DNA of 8,862 nt from Robiginitomaculum sp. Its GTDB lineage: Bacteria > Pseudomonadota > Alphaproteobacteria > Caulobacterales > Maricaulaceae. The position numbers and the translations under genes were made by a program. This document shows positions 1-6,500 of this stretch, one piece after another. The notes beneath the pieces are model-generated. The model did not search any database. It was not told where the DNA came from and saw only the letters and a program-made list of their open reading frames with translations. Location: NCBI GenBank assembly GCA_002732905.1, contig NVTC01000003.1:101681-110542 (forward strand). The letters run 5' to 3'. Positions within the stretch are counted from its first letter, which is position 1, and each line of letters begins with the position of its first letter.

Positions 1-318
1 ATGGCGACTACGGCTCGCAAACGCATGCCGATCAAACGCCGCGCCGCGCCGCGCCTTGCCCCAACACCACCGCCTGCGCCTTTAGAGGCCAAAGCTTTGC
101 CGAACGGTGAATTCGCCACAATATTGACCATCACTGAGCATCTTTGCAAATGGCCACTGGGTGACCCAACGAGTGCAGACTTCCGGTTTTGCGGACGTGG
201 CACTGACAAAGGCGAGCCTTATTGTAAATCCCACGCGCAACTGGCTTATCAGCCATCGCGCCGCCGTGTGTCAACAAACCGAGCAATTACCCGCACAAAT
301 AGAGCCGCATTACGGTAA
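1..318 (+). CDS. gcrA: GcrA cell-cycle transcriptional regulator, C-terminal part (5' end cut by window)
   Basis: GcrA is a sigma-70-binding transcription factor that activates promoters carrying CcrM-methylated GANTC sites and drives cell-cycle gene expression in Alphaproteobacteria (established knowledge). The visible 105 residues hold a basic, Ala/Pro-rich linker (about residues 5-33) and then the conserved C-terminal sigma-interacting region (about 46-85), with CKWPLGDPTS, FCGR, PYCKSHAQLAYQP and the Cys/His set C49, C64, C75, H78. The protein ends with a short Arg-rich tail and a TAA. GcrA is usually about 160-175 residues, with an N-terminal helix-turn-helix that is missing here. The frame is open from base 1, so the ATG at base 1 is most likely an internal Met and the true start lies upstream of the window. 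The RND operon follows on the same strand but appears to have its own promoter. Family assignment is confident; a GcrA paralogue rather than the main gcrA cannot be excluded. Confidence 0.9.
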   Translation: MATTARKRMPIKRRAAPRLAPTPPPAPLEAKALPNGEFATILTITEHLCKWPLGDPTSADFRFCGRGTDKGEPYCKSHAQLAYQPSRRRVSTNRAITRTNRAALR

Positions 319-332
319 TTTCTCTAATTTCC

Positions 333-367
333 AACCACCTGCTGGTTAAATTTATTATCGTTTTTCA
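333..367 (+). terminator. possible weak terminator after gcrA
   Basis: A short inverted repeat AACCA (333-337) / TGGTT (343-347) with a five-base loop lies 15 bases after the gcrA stop. It is followed by an AT-rich stretch ending in TTTTT (361-365, six T counting none before the G at 360). The stem is only 5 bp and the T-run is not adjacent to it, so this is a poor intrinsic terminator. It is listed because it sits in the right place, between gcrA and the next promoter. Confidence 0.22.
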
Positions 368-377
368 ATAATAATTC

Positions 378-405
378 TTGACAGCGGCGGGCGGGATAGT
401 ATGTA
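378..405 (+). promoter_or_regulatory. putative sigma-70 promoter of the RND efflux operon
   Basis: A perfect TTGACA (-35) lies at 378-383. A consensus-like -10 would be TATGTA at 400-405 (16-base spacer, only a partial match). Alternatively, the alphaproteobacterial arrangement with a shorter spacer would use the GATAGTA region at 395-401. Either reading places the transcript start near 407-412, downstream of the in-frame ATG at 401 and upstream of the ATG at 449. This is the only clear -35 box seen in the 130-base gap after gcrA. A GANTC (CcrM methylation) site, GATTC at 427-431, lies in the predicted leader. The promoter is inferred from sequence alone. Confidence 0.45.
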
Positions 406-434
406 TAGCCAAAAGGTGTCCAGATGGATTCCAA

Positions 435-440
435 AAGGAG
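435..440 (+). promoter_or_regulatory. ribosome binding site that fixes the OMF start at 449
   Basis: AAGGAG at 435-440 is a strong Shine-Dalgarno sequence. It lies 8 bases before the ATG at 449, which is ideal spacing, but only 2 bases before the ATG at 443. It lies inside the coding frame if the ATG at 401 were used. Starting at 449 gives a protein that begins directly with a short basic stretch and a lipoprotein signal peptide. The longer version would add 16 residues with no signal-peptide character. Confidence 0.7.
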
Positions 441-448
441 CAATGGCT

Positions 449-1951
449 ATGCGATCAAGGTCGGCAATATTATTATTAAGTGTAAGTCTATTCGGAATAT
501 CGGGCTGTACCCATATGAGTATGGGCGGTTTGCAACCTGGTAAAACAGAAACTGTTGCCGATATACCGCAAGCACCGCAAGATGAAGCAAGTAATAAACC
601 AGAGTGGGTAACACCCTCTCCGGACCGGTTACCGTCTACAGACTGGATCGCCGAATTTAACGACCCTGTTTTAAGCAAACTGGTCAGTGAAGCTATGAGT
701 GCCAATACCAATGTCCGCCTAGCCGCTGCACGCGTTGCCGCTGCAGAAGCCAGCGCAAAGTCGTCCCGTTCAGGCTTATATCCAAGCATTAACGCGACGG
801 GTTCGGCCAGTCGCAATTTGATTGCCGACAGCCCGGGCGTCGATAGCTCACCCAGCGCTGCTGATAATTCCAGATTTTCTTTAGGCGATTCTGTCAGCTG
901 GGAACTGGACATGTGGGGTCGTGTACGCGACACAGCGAACGCAGGCGATTTAAATGCCGAAGCGAGCAACGCAGATTATGCCGGCGCACGCCTGTCCATT
1001 GCCGGAGCGACAACACAAACCTGGTTCAACCTTATTGAAGCCCGTTTGCAACTCGATTTGGCCGAACGTAATGTGCAAACTCAAGAACGGGCTTTACGCC
1101 TGACCAAGCGCAGATTTGACGGCGGCGTATCCGGTTCAAGTGATTACCGGCTGGCGCGTTCAGCCTTAGCAAATGCTCAGGCAACTTTGGCTTTTCGCAA
1201 GCAAAACAAATCTGCGATTTCTCGCCAACTCGAAACATTATTACGCCGTTACCCTGAAGCGGAAGTGGTGGCCAGCGCTGACTTACCCATGCTACCACCT
1301 CTTACCGATGCGGGCACACCCGATGAAATTTTCTTACGCAGACCTGATTTACTAGCCGCAGAACGGCGCATGCAAGCACAAGGCTTGCAAGTGGATATCG
1401 CCAAAAAGAACCTATTGCCGCGCTTAACCCTATCCGGTAACGCGTCCCTAGGCGGCGGCTCTCTAACGCGGTTGTTTTCACTCGAATCTTTAATATCATC
1501 AATAACGGGCGGCATAACCGCCCCTATTTTTCAAGGCGGTGCCCTGCGGGCCGAAGTAGCTCGCAATGATGCCGTATTAATTCAGCTAGCAGAAAGCTAC
1601 GCCGACACGGCCTTGAACGCCTATAGAGAAGTCGAAGATGCGCTGGACGCCGAAGAGCATTTACAAGAACGTGAACGCGCTTTGCAGGTCTCTTTGGAAG
1701 AAGCGCGTAAAGCCGAAGAGCGGTTGGAACAGCGCTTCTCGGAAGGTCTTGCCAGTATTCTACAATTACTGGATTCACAATCACGCCGGATCAATACTGA
1801 AGGGCAGTATATTTCGGCACGTAAAGAACGCTTGGCCAACCGGGTTAGGCTTCACTTGGCGCTCGGCGGCGGGCTATACGGAGCGGAGTCGGCGAGAGAG
1901 AAACTGCCAAAACCTAAACTCGTAATACCAAAAATAGCAAGTTTAAATTAA
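449..1951 (+). CDS. RND efflux outer-membrane channel lipoprotein (NodT/OprM family)
   Basis: This is the outer-membrane exit duct of a tripartite efflux pump, a trimeric TolC-type channel that receives substrate from the adaptor/permease pair. From ATG 449 it has 500 residues, normal for the family. The signal peptide is basic (MRSRS), then hydrophobic, with lipobox I-S-G-C and lipidated Cys20; position +2 is Thr, not Asp, which fits outer-membrane sorting by the E. coli rule. Two outer membrane efflux protein repeats follow, roughly residues 70-260 and 285-485. Family landmarks are WELDMWGR (151-158), LRRPDLLAAERR (RRPD 297-300), APIFQGG (358-364) and YREVEDAL from residue 392. It is the first gene of the operon, with the adaptor starting 118 bases downstream. 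An ATG at 401 is in frame but probably lies upstream of or at the transcript start. Substrate cannot be predicted. The family assignment is very secure; no specific gene name is justified. Confidence 0.95.
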   Translation: MRSRSAILLLSVSLFGISGCTHMSMGGLQPGKTETVADIPQAPQDEASNKPEWVTPSPDRLPSTDWIAEFNDPVLSKLVSEAMSANTNVRLAAARVAAAEASAKSSRSGLYPSINATGSASRNLIADSPGVDSSPSAADNSRFSLGDSVSWELDMWGRVRDTANAGDLNAEASNADYAGARLSIAGATTQTWFNLIEARLQLDLAERNVQTQERALRLTKRRFDGGVSGSSDYRLARSALANAQATLAFRKQNKSAISRQLETLLRRYPEAEVVASADLPMLPPLTDAGTPDEIFLRRPDLLAAERRMQAQGLQVDIAKKNLLPRLTLSGNASLGGGSLTRLFSLESLISSITGGITAPIFQGGALRAEVARNDAVLIQLAESYADTALNAYREVEDALDAEEHLQERERALQVSLEEARKAEERLEQRFSEGLASILQLLDSQSRRINTEGQYISARKERLANRVRLHLALGGGLYGAESAREKLPKPKLVIPKIASLN

Positions 1952-1980
1952 ACAAGTCAGGCTTGCTAATCTAGGGGTGC

Positions 1981-2051
1981 TTGCGTTAGTTTAAGCGCAA
2001 CATCGTCGCTATGAGCGACAATAATCATTCAGGCTTCAGCTTAGTGAAGCC
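1981..2051 (+). promoter_or_regulatory. three tandem stem-loops in the OMF-adaptor spacer
   Basis: The 118-base spacer 1952-2069 contains three successive inverted repeats. First, 1981-1987 pairs with 1994-2000 (TTGCGTT/AAGCGCAA region, 7 bp including one G-U, 6-base loop). Second, GTCGCT 2005-2010 pairs perfectly with AGCGAC 2014-2019 (3-base loop). Third, GGCTTCA 2032-2038 pairs perfectly with TGAAGCC 2045-2051 (6-base loop). The third ends 6 bases before the adaptor's Shine-Dalgarno sequence (AAGGA 2058-2062). None is followed by a T-run, so they do not look like intrinsic terminators. Possible roles are mRNA stabilisation or processing that sets subunit ratios, or, for the tight 2005-2019 palindrome, a protein-binding operator. 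The repeats are seen directly; function is inference. An 8-base direct repeat TCAGGCTT (1957-1964 and 2029-2036) also lies in the spacer. Confidence 0.45.
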
Positions 2052-2069
2052 CTCAAAAAGGACGTTATA

Positions 2070-3581
2070 ATGGGTAACGAGACGATTGGTGCACACGACG
2101 AACACCACGACGGTGGTAAGCAGCGAAAAACGACAATTGTATTGGGCATTCTTGCTCCCATATTGATCATTGTTTTGTTTATTTTTATAGGCAATATTTT
2201 AAAGGCAAACAGCATACAGCCTGAGATCAAAAAGCGCTCCCGTCCGGTACTGGCAGTTATGGCCAGTACGGCTATATCCGATACGGTGCAGTTGAGAGTT
2301 AATGTTCAAGGACAGAGCCGCCCCCGCACCGAGATAGATCTTGTGCCGGAAGTTGGCGGAAAAATCGTCTCGGTATCCTCTAAATTTATTTCAGGCGGTA
2401 TTTTTAATAAAGGCGATGTGCTCTACCGTATAGACCCGTCCGATTATCAAGTCGCCGTTGTTCGCGCCGAAGCGACCGTTGCGCGTGCTCAACAAGTATT
2501 AATGCGCGAAGAGTCCGAAGGTGCTATTGCCAAGCTTGACTGGGACGATTTGGGCAACGGTAAAGAAGCAACGGCGCTCACTTTGCGCCAGCCACAACTC
2601 ATCGAAGCGCAAGCCAGCCTACAGTCTGCTGAGGCTGATTTGGATAATGCTCAAATCCGTCTACGACGAACGGCTGTTACGGCACCGTTCAATGGGCAAG
2701 TTCGTGAAAAATTCGCAGATATTGGTCAATTTGTAAATCCTGGCGCAAAGCTCGGACGGATATTCTCAACCGATATTGCCGAAGTCAGGCTTGCTTTGAG
2801 CGATGCTGATATTGCCCGCATAAACCTTCCCCTAGCATTTGTAGCAAAAAGCCGCGAAACCGCGCCTGACGTCAAACTATCCACAACTATCGGCGGACAA
2901 TTGCGCGAATGGGACGGAAAAATCATGCGGACTGACGCAGCTTATGACCCGCTGACCCGCTCTATGTATGCCATAGCCGAAGTGCTTGACCCATACGGCG
3001 CAGGTGCAGCAGACGGAGCGTTCCCACTCGCACCAGGCTTGTTCGTTGATGCTTCTATCGCTGGGAAGATAATTGAAAATGTCATCATCATTCCGCGCGA
3101 CGGCCTACGGCCAGAGGATAAGGTCTACACAGTGGACGAAGACGGTATTGCCACCAGCAATGATGTAATAGTTATCGACACCAATCCAGAACGCGCCGTG
3201 CTTTTAAGCGGTATTGAACCTGGTTCTCTTGTCATTGTCTCCGCTTTGGAAAAATCCCAAATCAGCCTAACATTTCGTGTTTTGGATATCAACGACCCGA
3301 CAAAAATACTTATTGAACCTAAAAAGGCTGAAAGAGAGAAGAAAAATGGGGACGGAGATGCTTTAGCTACGGCCCAAAAGAAACTAGCTGACAGCAAAAA
3401 GAGCTATGCAATAGCAAAAAAAGAATACGCTATGGCCAAAAAGAAAGCCGCCCAAGAGAAGAAAGACAAGAAAAAAAAGAAAAAAGGGAAAAAGGGTGAC
3501 AAGGATAAAAACCCAAAGGACGAGCAATCCGTTGATAATCAAAACCAAGGTAAGAACAGTAAAAAAGAAGGCGCTAACTAA
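2070..3581 (+). CDS. RND efflux periplasmic adaptor (HlyD/AcrA-type membrane fusion protein) with Lys-rich C-terminal tail
   Basis: This adaptor joins the RND permease to the outer-membrane channel across the periplasm. It has 503 residues, against roughly 350-420 for typical AcrA-type proteins. In order: a short His/Asp-rich cytoplasmic start (H9, H12, H13), one membrane anchor (about 23-44), a lipoyl-type half motif (PEVGGKIV from residue 93), an alpha-helical hairpin (about 125-195), the second lipoyl half with TAPFNGQV (APFNG 205-209), then beta-barrel and membrane-proximal domains to about residue 417. There is no lipobox, so anchoring is by the N-terminal helix. The excess length is the tail from about 418 to 503, with 29 lysines in 86 residues, Ala/Lys heptads and a Lys6 run. 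It is encoded by A-rich DNA including A8 (3471-3478). AAGGA at 2058-2062, 7 bases before the ATG, supports the start. The stop overlaps the permease start. Family assignment is secure; the role of the tail is unknown. Confidence 0.94.
   Translation: MGNETIGAHDEHHDGGKQRKTTIVLGILAPILIIVLFIFIGNILKANSIQPEIKKRSRPVLAVMASTAISDTVQLRVNVQGQSRPRTEIDLVPEVGGKIVSVSSKFISGGIFNKGDVLYRIDPSDYQVAVVRAEATVARAQQVLMREESEGAIAKLDWDDLGNGKEATALTLRQPQLIEAQASLQSAEADLDNAQIRLRRTAVTAPFNGQVREKFADIGQFVNPGAKLGRIFSTDIAEVRLALSDADIARINLPLAFVAKSRETAPDVKLSTTIGGQLREWDGKIMRTDAAYDPLTRSMYAIAEVLDPYGAGAADGAFPLAPGLFVDASIAGKIIENVIIIPRDGLRPEDKVYTVDEDGIATSNDVIVIDTNPERAVLLSGIEPGSLVIVSALEKSQISLTFRVLDINDPTKILIEPKKAEREKKNGDGDALATAQKKLADSKKSYAIAKKEYAMAKKKAAQEKKDKKKKKKGKKGDKDKNPKDEQSVDNQNQGKNSKKEGAN
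3402..3464 (+). repeat. three Lys-Lys-ended heptads in the adaptor tail
   Basis: Residues 445-465 read as three seven-residue units: SYAIAKK, EYAMAKK and KAAQEKK. They are preceded by KK pairs six and thirteen residues earlier, so KK recurs at intervals of 6, 7, 7 and 7 residues. The DNA of the first two units differs at most synonymous positions (for example GCA/GCT, AAA/AAG). The pattern therefore looks maintained at protein level rather than a fresh DNA duplication. It suggests an alpha-helix with lysines on one face, somewhat like the Lys/Ala-rich periplasmic helix of TolA (comparison is inference). Confidence 0.5.
3473..3479 (+). other. candidate -1 frameshift heptamer (A AAA AAG) in the adaptor gene
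   Basis: The heptamer A-AAA-AAG is in the phase required for tandem -1 slippage: zero-frame codons are AAA 3474-3476 and AAG 3477-3479. It is the same heptamer as in E. coli dnaX. A ribosome slipping here would add six residues (EKREKG) and stop at TGA 3497-3499, giving about 476 residues instead of 503. A weak purine-rich, SD-like stretch (AAGAGAAG 3454-3461) lies 11 bases upstream. No convincing downstream hairpin was seen. The site may simply reflect the lysine-rich coding content. Confidence 0.3.
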
Positions 3582-3583
3582 TG
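3565..3583 (+). promoter_or_regulatory. translational coupling junction between adaptor and permease (TAATG)
   Basis: The adaptor stop TAA (3579-3581) and the permease ATG (3581-3583) share one base. A Shine-Dalgarno-like AAGAAGG (3565-3571) lies inside the last adaptor codons, 9 bases before the ATG. This is the usual layout for coupled translation, and it ties permease synthesis to ribosomes that finish the lysine-rich adaptor tail. Confidence 0.65.
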
Positions 3584-6500
3584 CGTGGTCTTATTGCATG
3601 GTGGGCTAAGAACTCAGTTGCCGCAAATTTGCTTATGTTGGCAATTATTGTTGTTGGATTGTTCGGTTTTTTCAAACTTGAAAGAGAAATTCTTCCGGGC
3701 ATAAAAGTCAATGAAATTCAAGTAGAAACCTCATGGCAAGGCGCCTCGCCGCGCGATGTGCAAGAACAGATGATCACGCGTATTGAGGAAGCCGTCTACG
3801 ACATTGACGGCATTGACAACATTCAAGCGTTGGCGTTTGAAGGTGGCGGCAGAGTAACCATCAAAACCAAGGTCACTGCCGATTTTGACGCCTTGCTCGA
3901 CGAGGTTAAAGCCCGCATTGACGGGATTAACAATCTCCCGCCAGATGCTTTTAGGCCAACGGTAAGACGAACACCGGTTGAAATCCAATATATGTTTTTG
4001 GCGTTGCACGGCGACATGGAACGGCTGGAATTACAACTAATCGCTGATGATGTTCGCGACGAAATGGCCGCATTATTCGGCGGTGAACTCACCCAAGATA
4101 TCACACGGATTGACCGGGAAATCACCATTGAAATTTCCGAAGAAAAACTTCGACAATTTAATCTCACTTTTCAGCAAGTTGCCACAGCCATTACTGGCGC
4201 TTCCGTCAATTTATCTGCTGGTGAAGTCAAAACCAGCGCCGGTAAATTACAACTGCGCGCGCGTAATTTGGCGGACAGCGCCCCAGAGTTTGAGAAAATA
4301 ATTATCAGGCAATCTGCGGATGGTGGACGTATTATTTTAAAGGACATCGCCACAGTCCTTGACGGTTTTCAAGATCTGGATTTTACCGTTAATTTCAAAG
4401 GTGAGGAAGCCGTATTTTTTCGGGTGAATTCGCCTGACAAACCAAATGTTTCCAAAACCGGCAAAGAATTTCGCCAATATATTAAAGATAAAAATGAAAC
4501 TCTGCCTCCTGAGCTAACCCTGTCTATGTGGATGGATGCATCTGCTAGCTTTGATAGCCGCATGTCGTTGATTGGCTGGAATGCTCTCATGGGTATGATT
4601 TTGGTCCTGTTGATTTTGACAATTTTCTTACGCCCCGCCGTGGCCATTTGGGTCACGGTCGGCATTTTAGTGTCATTCTTGGGTGCCTTTGCCATCGCAC
4701 CATTTATCGGCATATCTCTGAATATGATCTCTACATTCGCATTTTTACTGGTGATCGGGATCGTAGTCGACGATGCCATTGTGGTCGGAGAAAGTGTGCA
4801 TTTTCATGTGGAACACGGGATCAGTGGGACACGCGGTAGCATTGCGGGCACAAATATGGTGTCCAAGCCTGTTATATTCGCTGTAATTACGACAATTATG
4901 GTGTTCCTACCTTGGATGTTTTTATCAGGATCCACATCTGATTTTACGTCGCAAATTTCTTTAGTGGTCATGGCGGCATTGACATTTTCACTTATCGAAG
5001 CTTTCTTTATTTTACCGTCCCACCTCAGGCACTTGAAGCCGTTGCCGCCGCGCGAGCAAATGAACCCTTTCGCGCGTTTTCAAACTATGATGGCCGACAG
5101 TTTGATCACATTTGCCCGTAAAACTTTCCGACCTTTTATCGCGGCTGTTATTAAATTTCGCTATGCGACTGTTGCTGTATTTATTGGGCTCTTTATGTTG
5201 TCGATCTCCGCCATTCAAGCAAATATGGCTAAGGTAGAAATGTTCCCGGACTTCGGTGGTGACATGTTAATGGCACAAGTATCCTTCCCAGAGGGCACAT
5301 CATTTGAGCGACTTGCCCAGGTGCAACACCAATTGGACGCAGCTATTACAACCTTGAACGACAATGTAGAAAAAGACTTTGGTGTTGATTTTGATCTTAT
5401 TCCCTCGCCGGGTAGCTTTGCTAATGGTCGTCGCATACAAGCTTTCATGGGGCTTGCGCCTGCTGAACAGCGTGATGAAATATCGGCCACCGACATTGCA
5501 GAAAAGCTAGAGGAATATTTAGGCCCCATCCCCGATGCCTTTCGTGTCACGATTAATGCCACAGGTGGGCGCGGCGGCGGCAGTGGAGCATTTGTACGCT
5601 ACGCGATTGCATCAGATAATGAGGCCGATCTATCGCGCGCTATGAAAGAATTTAAAGAACATCTCGGCACTTACGGCAGTATTATACGTACATGGGACAG
5701 CCTAGAGAGTTCATCTCAAGAAATGCAGTTCACCCTTAAACCGGGTGCTGAGAGCCTTGGTATCACCCTAGCCTCCTTAACCCGCCAAGTGCGCGAGGCG
5801 TTTTTCGGTCGTGAAGTACAGCGCCTAGCAAGAAATGGTGATGATGTACGGGTTGTTTTACGCTATCCAAAAGCGGCAAGAGAATCTATCGACTCGTTGC
5901 AGCAACTACGTATCCGTACGGCAAGCGGTACAGAGGTTCCTCTCTATTCCGTAGCAGATGTTACCTTCGCACCAGGCATTAGCCGCATCAACCGCCGTGA
6001 CCGCAAACAGGTGATTTCGGTTGGAGGCGTTATTCGCGGCGGGCCGCAAGCGAGACAAGCTATTCAAAAAGATATCGATGAGGTGTTTTTACCACAGTGG
6101 GAACTTTCCAACCCAAATGCCGAACGCCTACTGATCGAAGCAGACAATGAGCAGGTCACACTTATGAGCGAACTAAAACAATCAGGTTTGTTTATTCTAT
6201 TTGCCATGTATTTCTTATTGGCTGTTGGTTTTAAATCTTACAGCCAACCATTGTTGATTTTGATCGCTATTCCCTTCGCATTCGTTGGCATGGTGTTTGG
6301 CTGTATCGTTACCGGGGTTCCGCTCGGTATTATGTCCGGTTTCGGTTTCTTTGCCGCCGCAGGTGTGGCCGTGAACGATAATTTGGTCTTGCTCGATTAC
6401 GTCAACCGCCTGACGGATAAAGGCGTCGGTGCATACCAAGCTATGATCGATGCGTGTGTGTCTAGGTTCCGGCCTATCTTGTTGACGTCCGTCACTACAT

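Noticed and set aside
355..969. 204-codon open frame on the minus strand, opposite the promoter and start of the channel gene
   Set aside because: It lies antisense to a secure gene, has no recognisable domain and covers the promoter region; it reads as a codon-bias shadow.
1981..2051. Intrinsic terminator between channel and adaptor genes
   Set aside because: The stem-loops lack T-runs, and a pump operon normally continues through; kept only as RNA structure or operator candidates.
3471..3496. Poly-A tract as a frameshift mutation or pseudogene signal in the adaptor
   Set aside because: The zero frame stays open to a stop that overlaps the permease start exactly, as expected for an intact coupled operon.
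3473..3583. Adaptor-permease fusion by -1 frameshifting
   Set aside because: The -1 frame is the permease frame, but TGA at 3497-3499 ends it before the permease start.
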